DNA from: Bacteroidota bacterium
GTDB lineage: Bacteria > Bacteroidota > Bacteroidia > Bacteroidales > Bacteroidaceae
Assembly: GCA_023426145.1 (NCBI GenBank)
Contig: JAFABG010000038.1
Location: forward strand, 62,001-126,000
Direction of reading: 5' to 3'
DNA length: 64,000 nt
Of the stretch, positions 19,164 through 27,981 are shown in pieces (the stretch's first letter is position 1; every line of letters begins with the position of its first letter). The position numbers and the translations under genes are program-made. The notes under the pieces are model-generated. The model did no database searches. It was not told the DNA's origin and saw nothing but the letters and a program-made list of their open reading frames with translations.

Positions 19164-19928
19164 TCAAATATCTTTAGTGAGTAGACTTTCAAGCTCTTCG
19201 GCGTTTAAACGAAGGTAGAATTGTCCACGATAAGCCACAGAAATACCTCCTGTCTCTTCAGAGACAATGATAGCGTGGGCGTCAGACTTTTGTGCAATAC
19301 CCATAGCCGCTCGATGACGTAGCCCCAACTCCTTAGGAATGTTCAAATCATGAGATACAGGTAGAATACAGCCCGCCGCTTTTATTCTTTTTTTACTAAT
19401 TACCATTGCCCCATCATGTAAAGGACTATTCTTAAAAAAGATGTTCTCAATCAGCCGCTGATTTACTGAAGCGTCTATCGTTTCACCCGTACGGACTACT
19501 TCATCCAAAGGAATCGTATGTTCAATTACAATTAAGGCACCTACTTTCTGCTTACCCATACTCAAGCAAGCCATTACAATAGGCATTATATCATCATGCT
19601 TTAAAGCTTCTTTTTTCCCACCGCTAAAAAAGTGAGCTAATGCACTCACATGGCGATGAGAACCCAACGTCAATAAGAATCGACGTATCTCGTCTTGAAA
19701 AAGAACTATAAGAGCAATTACTCCAACATTCATAAGTGTGTCAAAAATCGACCCCAAAAGCCGCATTTCCAACACTTGGGTTACAATAAGCCAAAGCAAA
19801 ATAAAAACTAGGATTCCTGTAAAAATCTTAATCGAACCAGAAGCTTTCATCAGCTTATATGTATAATAAAGCAAAAAAGCGACTAAAAAAACATCAATAA
19901 AATCTTTTATGCCAACGTTAAAAAACAC
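19164..19928 (-). CDS. cdaA: Diadenylate cyclase CdaA
   Basis: Membrane-bound enzyme joining two ATP to make cyclic di-AMP; 254 aa. Three N-terminal membrane segments (about 7-25, 36-52 and 62-78) are followed by the DAC domain. D172-G-A in 'PLHDGAMVI' and R204-H-R in 'GLRHRAAMG' are the two signature motifs. The start is a GTG at 19928: the ATG alternatives lie inside the first membrane helices, and the usual CdaA opening ('GIKDFIDVFLVAF') follows the GTG directly. It comes 26 bp after folP, in the same transcript. The regulatory partner CdaR (YbbR) is not adjacent, as it would be in Firmicutes. Confidence 0.95.
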   Translation of the reverse strand: MFFNVGIKDFIDVFLVAFLLYYTYKLMKASGSIKIFTGILVFILLWLIVTQVLEMRLLGSIFDTLMNVGVIALIVLFQDEIRRFLLTLGSHRHVSALAHFFSGGKKEALKHDDIMPIVMACLSMGKQKVGALIVIEHTIPLDEVVRTGETIDASVNQRLIENIFFKNSPLHDGAMVISKKRIKAAGCILPVSHDLNIPKELGLRHRAAMGIAQKSDAHAIIVSEETGGISVAYRGQFYLRLNAEELESLLTKDI

Positions 19929-19954
19929 GATACTAGCTTTATTAAATTAATAAA

Positions 19955-20797
19955 TCACATCATTTTTGTCACAATACAAACAGCCTCAACAGCTTCACGT
20001 ACATCATGCACACGAAGTATATTAGCCCCTTTCAACAAGCTTATCGTATTTAGTACTGTAGTACCATTTAATGCTTGTTGAGGACCTCCACCTAATAAAT
20101 TATAAATCATTGATTTGCGTGAGACGCCTACTAGTATAGGAAGCTCAAAGACTTTAAATTCTTCTAAAGAAGCCATCAGCTCATAATTATGATCCAATGT
20201 TTTGCCAAATCCGAAACCAGGATCAAGAATAATATCTTTCATACCTAAATCACGCAATTGTTGAACTTTACGCGCAAAGTACATGAAAATTTCTTTAAGA
20301 AGATTATCATAATGAGGCTCGTTTTGCATACTCTGAGGAGTTCCTTGCATATGCATCATCACATAAGGCACCCCTAAGCGTGCTACAGTTTCAAACATTC
20401 GATGATCCATTTCACCTGCAGAAATATCATTAATAATAGCCACTCCATATTCCCTCACGCACCATTCTGCCACATCAGCGCGGAAAGTATCCACTGAAAT
20501 AATAGCATCGGGATAGCTACGATTTAAGATCTCAAGTCCTAATCGCAAACGAGCCATTTCTTCTTCAGCAGTAATATGTTGGGCGTTAGGTCGAGAGGAA
20601 TAGGCACCAATATCAATAATCGAAGCACCCTCTTCAACAATCTGGTGAGCTCTAGCTTCGATCTCATTTTGAGTTTGCATCCTGCTACCAGAATAAAAAG
20701 AATCGGGAGTCACATTTAAAATCCCCATCACCTTAGCTACAGATACATCAATTAAACTTCCATTGACATTTATATATAAGGGAGAAATAGTTTCCAT
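19955..20797 (-). CDS. folP: Dihydropteroate synthase
   Basis: 280-aa cytoplasmic TIM-barrel enzyme of folate synthesis; condenses 6-hydroxymethyl-dihydropterin pyrophosphate with p-aminobenzoate and is the sulfonamide target. Conserved loops seen are 'MGILNVTPDSFYSG', 'IIDIGAYSSRPNA', 'VDTFRADVA', 'INDISAG', 'DPGFGFGKT' and 'VGVSRKSM'. The ATG at 20797 is 28 bases downstream of a TACATTTG -7 box. It heads the operon folP-cdaA-tldD-pmbA. Length and motifs are normal, with no sign of a resistance variant that can be judged by eye. Confidence 0.96.
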   Translation of the reverse strand: METISPLYINVNGSLIDVSVAKVMGILNVTPDSFYSGSRMQTQNEIEARAHQIVEEGASIIDIGAYSSRPNAQHITAEEEMARLRLGLEILNRSYPDAIISVDTFRADVAEWCVREYGVAIINDISAGEMDHRMFETVARLGVPYVMMHMQGTPQSMQNEPHYDNLLKEIFMYFARKVQQLRDLGMKDIILDPGFGFGKTLDHNYELMASLEEFKVFELPILVGVSRKSMIYNLLGGGPQQALNGTTVLNTISLLKGANILRVHDVREAVEAVCIVTKMM

Positions 20798-20824
20798 ACG
20801 TAAATTTATTCAGTTAGACCCATG

Positions 20825-20832
20825 CAAATGTA
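20825..20832 (-). promoter_or_regulatory. -7 promoter box for folP
   Basis: The minus strand reads TACATTTG (TAnnTTTG), upstream of folP and divergent from the histidine-kinase promoter box at 20876. Confidence 0.6.
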
Positions 20833-20875
20833 GATAAAAAAAGCTAGTATTCGTATTAAAATTCAGAAATAAACG

Positions 20876-20883
20876 TATATTTG
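20876..20883 (+). promoter_or_regulatory. -7 promoter box for the TPR histidine kinase
   Basis: TATATTTG matches TAnnTTTG exactly, 31 bases before the ATG at 20914. It overlaps an in-frame TTG at 20881, which rules out that longer start. Confidence 0.65.
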
Positions 20884-20913
20884 CATTCAATAGAACTACC
20901 GAAAACAATTATC

Positions 20914-22932
20914 ATGAGCCGATTGTCCCGATTTATCACAGGAACTCTCCTCTCCCTTTTGTTCATCAATATTCCTGCAAAAGGGCAAAAGGAAGCTGAG
21001 GTTTTCAACGTTGATCCTACAGTTTATGCTTACTATCAACGCTGCCAGGAACGTCTATTTGATCCTGTCGTCCTCAAAATGTCCGATACGCTATACCAAA
21101 TGGCTACCGAACATCATGATCAAAGAATGCAAGCAGTTTCTCTTTCCACTAAGCTAGACTATTATTATTATCAAGCAACAAACGAAGATAGTATTGTTCA
21201 TTACACTAACAAAGTTAAATTATTCGCTAGAGAAACTCAACAACCTAAATACTATTATTTTGCTTGGGCAAACCGATTAATTCTTTATTACCTCAAGACT
21301 GGAAGAAGTAATATAGCTCTCTATGAAGCGGAAAAGATGCTACAAGAAGCACAAGACGAGAACAACAAAATAGGGCTTTTATACTGTTACAACATTATGT
21401 CCCAGATTTATACAATCAAAAGATTCGAAGAAATGGCTTCTGATTGGAGAATCAAAGAAATTGAGCTAACAGAAAAACATGATCTTGAAAATTATAACAT
21501 TAGCAACACTTATTCTCAACTTGCCTATTATTATATCTTACACCACAAACAAACGCAAGCCTTAGAAACGATAAAAAAAGCAACCCAAACGGCCAATTCA
21601 ATTAGCCACAAGATATTAGCAAAGCTAGCATATGTTGATTATTACACTCAATTCGGGTATCTTCAGGAAGCTGCAAAAACACTAGAGGAATGCAGAGAGC
21701 TTTTTGGTCAAGATAAAAGACTAGATGCATTGAAAAAAAGATTTTATCGTTCAGAGACATACTATTATCAAGCGAGCAAACAATTCCAAAAAGCATTAGC
21801 ATCTACCGACAATCAACAAATTGAGGAGCGGAGATTAAATGAATATGCACTTGACAGTGAACAATACCGCACAAAAGGAGAAATATACAAACAGATGGGG
21901 AAACCAGAGGAAGCAGTAAAGTATCTACAAATGTATATTCAAATAGATGATTCTCTAAAGATTGCTAATGAGCAACTGGCAAGTAGTGAGTTTGCAACTC
22001 TTTTAAATGTTGAAAAACTTAATGCTGAGAAGAAAGAATTGATGCTTCAGACGCAAAAAAAAGAGTTACGTAATAAGACAACACTCATTTTTTCATTGAT
22101 CATTTTATTAGCCATTTTATTCGTTTTCTTATATCGCGAAAATAGCCTAAATAGAAAATTGAAGAGCTCCGAAAGTGAATTAAGAAATAAGAATGAAGAA
22201 CTAACTTACTCAAAAGAAGAGCTACGGAAAGCAAAAGAACAAGCAGAGGCAAATAGTCAGATGAAAACGACTTTTATCCAAAGTATGTCTCATGAGATCC
22301 GAACTCCGCTAAACTCGATCATTGGCTTTTCGCAAATCCTAAGTGATAATTTTAGCAATGAGCATCCTGAGACAAAGGAGTTTGTTGATATCATAAAAGC
22401 GAATTCTGACGACTTGCTTCGATTGGTTACTGACGTGTTAACTCTCTCCGAGCTTGACCAATACAACATATTGCCCACTGATATAAAAACCGATATCAAC
22501 ATGATCTGCCAGTTGTCTACTGAAGTTGCCCAATCTCAGAAGCGAGATACAGTTGACTTTTATTTCAAGCCAGCTAGAGAAGAGCTAATTACACTTAGCA
22601 ACCCTGAAAGAATTGCACAGGTATTATCTAACCTAGCACATAATGCAATAAAGTTTACCGAGAATGGCTATATTGAAGTAGCCTATTCCGTCTTTGAAGA
22701 ACAAAAGAAAATAGAGATTACTGTAACCGACACTGGAATTGGAATTCCTAAAGAAAAGCAAGAAGAAGTATTTGAGCGCTTCTTCAAAATGGACTCCTTC
22801 TCTCAGGGCACTGGTCTCGGATTATCAATTTGTCGCAGTATAGCTGAGAAATTGGGTGGTAGCTTAAAGATAGACTCCTCTTACACAAATGGATGCCGAA
22901 TGGTATTCACCCTTCCTTTGGTATATGCCTAA
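20914..22932 (+). CDS. TPR-containing sensor histidine kinase without a receiver domain
   Basis: 672-aa inner-membrane kinase. A signal peptide (about 1-25) is followed by a periplasmic alpha-helical region of TPR-like repeats (about 60-340, e.g. 'KQMGKPEEAVKYLQMYIQID'). A membrane segment (about 390-408, 'TLIFSLIILLAILFVFLY') leads to a coiled coil and HisKA, with H460 in 'FIQSMSHEIRTPLNSIIGFS'. The HATPase has 'NLAHNAIKFTENG', 'VTDTGIGIPKE' and 'GTGLGLSICRS'. No receiver or DNA-binding domain follows and no response-regulator gene is adjacent, so it is an orphan kinase whose partner must lie elsewhere. It is divergent from folP and followed 76 bp later by murF, which has its own -7 box. The signal sensed is unknown. 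Confidence 0.9.
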   Translation: MSRLSRFITGTLLSLLFINIPAKGQKEAEVFNVDPTVYAYYQRCQERLFDPVVLKMSDTLYQMATEHHDQRMQAVSLSTKLDYYYYQATNEDSIVHYTNKVKLFARETQQPKYYYFAWANRLILYYLKTGRSNIALYEAEKMLQEAQDENNKIGLLYCYNIMSQIYTIKRFEEMASDWRIKEIELTEKHDLENYNISNTYSQLAYYYILHHKQTQALETIKKATQTANSISHKILAKLAYVDYYTQFGYLQEAAKTLEECRELFGQDKRLDALKKRFYRSETYYYQASKQFQKALASTDNQQIEERRLNEYALDSEQYRTKGEIYKQMGKPEEAVKYLQMYIQIDDSLKIANEQLASSEFATLLNVEKLNAEKKELMLQTQKKELRNKTTLIFSLIILLAILFVFLYRENSLNRKLKSSESELRNKNEELTYSKEELRKAKEQAEANSQMKTTFIQSMSHEIRTPLNSIIGFSQILSDNFSNEHPETKEFVDIIKANSDDLLRLVTDVLTLSELDQYNILPTDIKTDINMICQLSTEVAQSQKRDTVDFYFKPAREELITLSNPERIAQVLSNLAHNAIKFTENGYIEVAYSVFEEQKKIEITVTDTGIGIPKEKQEEVFERFFKMDSFSQGTGLGLSICRSIAEKLGGSLKIDSSYTNGCRMVFTLPLVYA

Positions 22933-22975
22933 GTAAAAAAGGCTCCAACCCTTATAAAATCCCAAAAGAATAGTC

Positions 22976-22983
22976 TATCTTTG
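22976..22983 (+). promoter_or_regulatory. -7 promoter box for murF
   Basis: TATCTTTG matches TAnnTTTG and lies 25 bases upstream of the murF ATG at 23009. Confidence 0.6.
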
Positions 22984-23008
22984 TAACGTTTAAATAAAAG
23001 ATTAGGCT

Positions 23009-24307
23009 ATGAATCTTTCTACTCTTTACCAGATTTTTCTGGAGTGCAAATTAATAACTACTGATAGTCGAAACTGCCCTGCAGGTTCACTGTTTTTTGC
23101 TTTAAAAGGTGAGTCTTTTAACGGAAACGCATTTGCTGAAAAAGCCTTATCGGCTGGTTGTGCCTACGCTATTATCGACGAGCCTCAGTGGATGATAGAA
23201 AATGATCCACGATATATACTTGTTGACAACTGTTTGCAAGCGTTACAACAATTGGCCAACTATCATCGTCGCCAATTAGGGACAAAAATCATCGGGATCA
23301 CCGGCACAAATGGTAAAACAACTACCAAAGAATTGATTTCAGCAGTACTATCACAAAGCCACCATGTTCTTTATACATTAGGCAATCTAAATAATCATAT
23401 TGGTGTACCTTCCACTTTGCTTCGCCTAAAGCCTGAGCATGATCTTGCTGTCATTGAAATGGGTGCCAACCACCCTGGGGAAATCAAATTTCTTTGTTCC
23501 ATCGTTGAACCGGATTATGGTATCATAACTAATGTAGGCAAAGCTCATCTTGAAGGATTCGGTTCCTTCGAAGGTGTAATTCAAACCAAAGGAGAACTAT
23601 ACGATTTCTTACGGTCTAAAGAAGCTTCAACAGTTTTCATTCATCACGACAATCCCTATTTGATGAATATTTCTAAGGGGTTGCATCTTATTTCTTACGG
23701 TAATGAGGAGGATTTATATGTAAATGGAAGGATTATAGGCAATTCTCCCTACCTCACTTTTGAATGGAAAGAAGGTGTAAACGGAAAGAAACATCATGTT
23801 CAGACACAATTAATAGGAGAATATAATTTACCAAACGCATTAGCAGCTATCACTATTGGTCACTTCTTTGAAGTGGAAGACGAAAAAATCAACACTGCAT
23901 TAACCGAGTATACCCCACAGAACAATCGTTCTCAACTCAAAAAGACAGAAGACAACACGCTTATCATTGATGCTTATAATGCCAATCCAACTAGTATGAT
24001 GGCGGCTTTAGAAAATTTCTGCAACATAGAAGCCTCACATAAAATGCTGATATTGGGAGACATGCGTGAATTAGGAACAGAGAGTGCTAACGAACATCAA
24101 AAGATCGTGAATTATATAAGCTCTTGTAATTTCGACAAGGTATGGCTAGTTGGAGAACAGTTTATTGCTGCGAAACACTCTTTCCAAACATTTCCCAATG
24201 TACTAGAAGTCATCAAAGAATTAGAGACGAATAAACCCAAAGGATATACCATTTTAATCAAGGGATCCAATGGAATTAAACTCAGTTCAACTGTAGATTA
24301 TTTATAA
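23009..24307 (+). CDS. murF: UDP-N-acetylmuramoyl-tripeptide--D-alanyl-D-alanine ligase MurF
   Basis: 432-aa cytoplasmic Mur ligase. It uses ATP to add D-Ala-D-Ala to UDP-MurNAc-tripeptide, the last cytoplasmic step of peptidoglycan precursor assembly. The N-terminal substrate domain shows 'TTDSRNCPAGSLFFALKGE', the ATP P-loop 'GITGTNGKTTTKE' is near residues 94-106, the central domain has 'VIEMGANHPGEI' and 'NVGKAHLEGF', and the C-terminal domain has 'IIDAYNANPTSM' and 'LILGDMRELG'. Length is normal for the family. It lies apart from the usual dcw cluster here. A strong hairpin terminator begins immediately after the stop codon. Confidence 0.97.
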   Translation: MNLSTLYQIFLECKLITTDSRNCPAGSLFFALKGESFNGNAFAEKALSAGCAYAIIDEPQWMIENDPRYILVDNCLQALQQLANYHRRQLGTKIIGITGTNGKTTTKELISAVLSQSHHVLYTLGNLNNHIGVPSTLLRLKPEHDLAVIEMGANHPGEIKFLCSIVEPDYGIITNVGKAHLEGFGSFEGVIQTKGELYDFLRSKEASTVFIHHDNPYLMNISKGLHLISYGNEEDLYVNGRIIGNSPYLTFEWKEGVNGKKHHVQTQLIGEYNLPNALAAITIGHFFEVEDEKINTALTEYTPQNNRSQLKKTEDNTLIIDAYNANPTSMMAALENFCNIEASHKMLILGDMRELGTESANEHQKIVNYISSCNFDKVWLVGEQFIAAKHSFQTFPNVLEVIKELETNKPKGYTILIKGSNGIKLSSTVDYL

Positions 24308-24346
24308 AAGAGAAGCATGAATATTTATTCATGCTTCTCTTTTTTT
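24308..24346 (+). terminator. Terminator between convergent murF and the VanZ-like gene
   Basis: AAGAGAAGCATGAATA (24308-24323) and TATTCATGCTTCTCTT (24326-24341) form a perfect 16-bp inverted repeat followed by a T-run to 24346. The stem starts at the base after the murF stop. Its right arm also encodes the last residues of the convergent VanZ-like protein. Confidence 0.8.
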
Positions 24347-24729
24347 CTTACCATTCGTGGTCGAACAATATAATAGGCTACAAGGCTGGCCAGAGTAGCG
24401 CCTGTTGAGTTAGCAGCAAAATCCATCCAATCTCCCCCTCGATAACTCGTACAGTAAGCTTGCAGTAATTCAACACAGCCGCTAAAAAGCACGGGGCACA
24501 AGTAAGCACCTATCCAAGCATGCCACAACGGCACTTGATCATTTCGATGACCACGAAGGAACTCAAGCCACAACATGCCAGACATTCCAAAATACATACA
24601 GATATGAACCAGCTTATCAAAGTTGGATATTTCATTTAAGGCCGTATTGGGTGGCTTAAAGAAGGATAGATAGATCACTGTTAAAATGATCAGCAGTGAT
24701 ATACGGTATTTCTTAATATGAGATAGCAT
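24325..24729 (-). CDS. VanZ-like family membrane protein
   Basis: 134-aa small membrane protein with about four hydrophobic segments ('ISLLIILTVIYLSFFK', 'LVHICMYFGMSGMLWLEFL', 'WIGAYLCPVLFSGCVELLQ', 'GATLASLVAYYIV'). The VanZ/phospho-transfer-like motif includes 'FDKLVHICMYFGMSG' and 'RGGDWMDFAANSTGA'. The family is named after VanZ, associated with low-level teicoplanin resistance, but most members, including this type, have no known role. It is monocistronic and convergent with murF. A TATATTTG -7 box lies at 24756-24763 on the minus strand, 27 bases ahead of the ATG at 24729. Confidence 0.85.
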   Translation of the reverse strand: MLSHIKKYRISLLIILTVIYLSFFKPPNTALNEISNFDKLVHICMYFGMSGMLWLEFLRGHRNDQVPLWHAWIGAYLCPVLFSGCVELLQAYCTSYRGGDWMDFAANSTGATLASLVAYYIVRPRMVRKKEKHE

Positions 24730-24755
24730 ATTTAAATTAAATTACGATTTTGGCA

Positions 24756-24763
24756 CAAATATA
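24756..24763 (-). promoter_or_regulatory. -7 promoter box for the VanZ-like gene
   Basis: The minus strand reads TATATTTG. It is divergent from, and only 12 bp away from, the plus-strand -7 box of the symporter gene, so the two transcription units share one control region. Confidence 0.55.
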
Positions 24764-24775
24764 ACGATCATTTTC

Positions 24776-24783
24776 TATATTTG
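24776..24783 (+). promoter_or_regulatory. -7 promoter box for the NSS symporter
   Basis: TATATTTG, exact TAnnTTTG match, 49 bases upstream of the ATG at 24833. Confidence 0.55.
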
Positions 24784-24832
24784 CATTTCAATTGGTTTAT
24801 TTTATAACGATTTGTTATATTAGATAGAATTT

Positions 24833-26197
24833 ATGGTAAAAAACGACAGAGCAAACTTCGGAAGTAAACTAGGAGTTATACTTGCATCCGCAGGTTCGGC
24901 AGTAGGACTTGGAAATATTTGGAGATTTCCTTATGAAACAGGAAACCATGGTGGCGCAGCTTTTATTTTTATCTACTTAGGCTGTGTTCTTTTGCTAGGT
25001 CTCCCCATTATGATAGCCGAGTTTTTGATTGGACGACATTCAAGAGCTAACACAGCCGGGGCCTATCAAAAGCTAGCTCCTGGGACTCATTGGCGATGGG
25101 TAGGGAGAATGGGCGTATTAACTGGCTTTTTGATTCTTAGTTATTACTCTGTAGTTGCTGGATGGACGTTAGAATATGTATTTGATGCAGCAACAAATAG
25201 TTTCTCCGGAAAAACTCCTTCGGAGTTTATATCCTCTTTTGAAACGTTTTCCAGTAATCCTTGGCGACCAGTTATCTGGCTAATTCTATTTCTACTTACT
25301 ACTCACTACATCATTGTGAAAGGGGTTGAGAAAGGCATCGAGAAATCCTCTAAGATAATGATGCCTACTCTATTCATCATAATCTTAGTCCTTGTAATAT
25401 GTTCAGTGAGCCTACCCGGAGCAACAGCCGGCATCGAATTTCTTCTGAAACCCGATTTTAGTAAGGTAGACGGAAGTGTGTTTCTCAGTGCTATGGGGCA
25501 AGCCTTCTTCTCTCTAAGCCTAGGAATGGGATGCCTTTGCACTTATGCTTCCTATTTCAATAAAGAGACCAATCTGACTAGAACAGCACTTAGTGTTGGA
25601 ATTATAGATACCTTTGTAGCCATATTAGCTGGATTCATCATCTTCCCAGCTGCATTTTCAGTAGGGATACAGCCTGATGCAGGACCAAGTCTTATCTTCA
25701 TTACCCTGCCAAACGTTTTTCAACAAGCATTTAGTGGAGTACCCATATTGGCTTACATCTTTTCAGTCATGTTCTATATATTGCTTGCCATGGCCGCCCT
25801 CACATCCACCATTTCTTTGCATGAAGTTGTCACAGCCTACCTACACGAAGAGTTCAACTTTACACGCGGAAAAGCAGCAAAGCTAGTTACAGGAGGATGT
25901 ATATTTTTTGGAATTTTGTGTTCATTATCACTGGGAGTCATGAAGGGCATTACTCTATTTGGGCTAGGGCTATTCGACCTTTTTGATTTCGTGACTGCAA
26001 AAATAATGCTCACGTTAGGAGGTATGTGTATCTCTATCTTCACCGGATGGTATCTGGATAAAAAGATTGTTTGGTCGGAAATTACCAATGATGGTACTTT
26101 AAAAATACCGGTATACAAATTAATCATCTTTATATTAAAATACATCGCACCAGTCGCCATTTCTTTGATCTTCATTAATGAATTGGGGATAATATAA
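24833..26197 (+). CDS. Sodium-dependent transporter, NSS (neurotransmitter:sodium symporter) family
   Basis: 454-aa inner-membrane protein with about 11-12 hydrophobic helices. It imports an amino acid or related solute with sodium. TM1 carries the family signature 'SAGSAVGLGNIWRFPYETG', and TM6-7 shows 'GQAFFSLSLGMGCLCTYASY', typical of bacterial LeuT/TnaT-like members. The 'SFSG' loop and 'LTSTISLHEVVTAYL' in TM8 are also as expected. Substrate cannot be read from sequence. The helix-hairpin-helix gene starts 5 bp downstream, so the two are probably cotranscribed. Confidence 0.93.
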   Translation: MVKNDRANFGSKLGVILASAGSAVGLGNIWRFPYETGNHGGAAFIFIYLGCVLLLGLPIMIAEFLIGRHSRANTAGAYQKLAPGTHWRWVGRMGVLTGFLILSYYSVVAGWTLEYVFDAATNSFSGKTPSEFISSFETFSSNPWRPVIWLILFLLTTHYIIVKGVEKGIEKSSKIMMPTLFIIILVLVICSVSLPGATAGIEFLLKPDFSKVDGSVFLSAMGQAFFSLSLGMGCLCTYASYFNKETNLTRTALSVGIIDTFVAILAGFIIFPAAFSVGIQPDAGPSLIFITLPNVFQQAFSGVPILAYIFSVMFYILLAMAALTSTISLHEVVTAYLHEEFNFTRGKAAKLVTGGCIFFGILCSLSLGVMKGITLFGLGLFDLFDFVTAKIMLTLGGMCISIFTGWYLDKKIVWSEITNDGTLKIPVYKLIIFILKYIAPVAISLIFINELGII

Positions 26198-26202
26198 CGA
26201 CA

Positions 26203-27123
26203 ATGTGGAAAGACTTTTTTTATTTTACTAAAACCCAACGACAAGGAATTATCGTCCTTGTCGTTTTTATTATAGGAGTTTATACAGTTCCTTATATCCT
26301 AGAAATCTTTGCACAGCACAAAACGATTAATGCTGCAGAGCAGAAAAAGTTGATAAAAGAATATGCTGAATTTACCTCCTCCATCCGTCAAGCCGAAACC
26401 AACCGTACATATCCTTACCGCTATTCAGCTACGACTTATCCAAAGCGAGCAATCAAACTGGCTATATTTAATCCAAATACAGCAGACTCAATCACATTCC
26501 TTAGCCTTGGGCTTCCCCCATGGATGGCAAAGAATATTTTACGCTATAGAAGGAAGCAAGGCCAATTTCGTACAGCCGAAGATTTTAGAAAGATTTATGG
26601 GCTCACCGAAGAACAATACCAAACGCTGCTACCCTACATCCAGATTCCCAAAGAAACGATCCTTAAAGACACGACCCGGCTCTTTACCAGTCAGCCCACA
26701 ACGAAACGAGATACCCTAATCAAGTATCAGCTAGGAACCATCGTCAGCCTCAACCAAGCAGACACAACTGAACTAAAAAAGATTCCAGGCATAGGAAGCG
26801 GAATTGCTAAAATGATCGTAAGGCGCAGAAATGAGTTGGGCGGTTTCTATAAGATAGAGCAACTCAAGGAGATCAGATTGAGGGTGGAGAGGCTTCGCCA
26901 ATGGTTTGCTATTGATCCCCGCCTGATTCATCGCATCAATATAAACAAAGCTAGCATTGAACGCATCATGCATCATCCATATATCAATTACTATCAGGCG
27001 AAAGTTATCGTAGAGTACAGAAAGAAAAAAGGAATGATTAAAGACCTGAGGCAATTGGTACTATATGATGAATTTAGTAAAGAAGACTTTGAACGCATCA
27101 CACCTTACATCTGCTACGAATAA
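26203..27123 (+). CDS. Membrane-anchored helix-hairpin-helix (ComEA-like) protein
   Basis: 306-aa protein with one N-terminal membrane segment (about 17-35, 'GIIVLVVFIIGVYTVPYI') and at least three helix-hairpin-helix motifs. Residues about 90-115 ('FLSLGLPPWMAKNILRYR') form the first, about 185-215 ('LKKIPGIGSGIAKMIVRRR') the second, and about 245-300 the third. Such modules bind DNA non-specifically. ComEA is the periplasmic DNA receptor for uptake, but this protein has more HhH copies than ComEA and no uptake genes nearby, so the role is uncertain. The ATG is 5 bp after the symporter stop. A 9-bp inverted repeat follows the gene. Confidence 0.8.
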   Translation: MWKDFFYFTKTQRQGIIVLVVFIIGVYTVPYILEIFAQHKTINAAEQKKLIKEYAEFTSSIRQAETNRTYPYRYSATTYPKRAIKLAIFNPNTADSITFLSLGLPPWMAKNILRYRRKQGQFRTAEDFRKIYGLTEEQYQTLLPYIQIPKETILKDTTRLFTSQPTTKRDTLIKYQLGTIVSLNQADTTELKKIPGIGSGIAKMIVRRRNELGGFYKIEQLKEIRLRVERLRQWFAIDPRLIHRININKASIERIMHHPYINYYQAKVIVEYRKKKGMIKDLRQLVLYDEFSKEDFERITPYICYE

Positions 27124-27141
27124 ATTCCTCTCTATAAGAAA

Positions 27142-27175
27142 GATGCATTCCTATCACACTAGACAAGAATGCATC
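27142..27175. repeat. Inverted repeat after the HhH gene
   Basis: GATGCATTC (27142-27150) and GAATGCATC (27167-27175) are perfect complements separated by 16 bases. There is no T-run on the plus side, so it is a weak terminator candidate between two convergent genes. Confidence 0.35.
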
Positions 27176-27310
27176 ACACACAAACAAAACAAACACTCTA
27201 CTGACATCTTCGCAGACTTACGTAGAGAAGCGAGTGTAAAGATAGAGTTTATTAGCTAAACCGCCTAAACTTCTCGCCATTTAGTTTCTTTTTTGTGAAT
27301 AATGGATTGT

Positions 27311-27970
27311 CTATAAATCCTTATTAATCGTACCGTCGAGCATATAAATCGTTCTATCTGTAATGCTAGCCAGCCCTTCATCGTGGGTTACTATCACAAA
27401 AGTTTGCCCCAATTCTTTCCTTAAATCAAAAAATAATTGATGCAATTCTTCTTTATTATGTGTGTCTAAGCTTCCCGAAGGTTCATCTGCCAGAATCACT
27501 GCCGGACGATTGATCAATGCACGCGCCACCGCTACACGCTGTTTTTCTCCTCCCGACAATTCATTCGGTTTGTGCGAAGCACGTTCTGTAAGTCCCATGA
27601 AAGCTAAAGTTTCAAGCGCTCGTGTAGTCGCATCTTTAGAAGAGGCCCCGGCTATTAATGCCGGAATCATTACATTCTCAAGTGCAGTGAATTCGGGCAG
27701 CAACTGATGAAATTGAAACACAAAACCAATGTTCTTGTTTCTGAAAGCCGATAATTCCTTCTCTTTCATTCGGCTTACCAGCGTTCCGTCAATCACCACT
27801 GTCCCTGCATTCGGTTCATCAAGCGTTCCCATAATCTGCAATAAGGTCGTTTTCCCAGCCCCACTGGGTCCTACAATACTAACGATTTCTCCTTTATTTA
27901 TCTCCAGATCAATGCCTTTAAGCACTTGTAACGAACCAAAATTCTTGGTTATTCCTTCTAACTTTATCAT
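27311..27970 (-). CDS. LolD-like ABC transporter ATP-binding protein
   Basis: 219-aa cytoplasmic ATPase with Walker A 'GPSGAGKTTLLQ', Q-loop 'FQFHQLLPEFTALENVMIP', signature 'LSGGEKQRVAVARAL', Walker B 'AVILADEPSGSLD' and H-loop 'VTHDEG'. The 'HQLLPEFTALENV' region and the size match the LolD/MacB-type group, which drives lipoprotein release (LolCDE) or efflux. No LolC/LolE permease gene is next to it, so the partner is elsewhere and the exact role is not fixed. It follows tcdA by 11 bp and is the last gene of an operon with the antiporter gene. Confidence 0.88.
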   Translation of the reverse strand: MIKLEGITKNFGSLQVLKGIDLEINKGEIVSIVGPSGAGKTTLLQIMGTLDEPNAGTVVIDGTLVSRMKEKELSAFRNKNIGFVFQFHQLLPEFTALENVMIPALIAGASSKDATTRALETLAFMGLTERASHKPNELSGGEKQRVAVARALINRPAVILADEPSGSLDTHNKEELHQLFFDLRKELGQTFVIVTHDEGLASITDRTIYMLDGTINKDL

Positions 27971-27981
27971 AAATAAACCGA

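Noticed and set aside
27311..27970. Calling the ATPase lolD with certainty
   Set aside because: The motifs fit LolD and MacB alike and no LolC/E partner is near, so only 'LolD-like' is justified.
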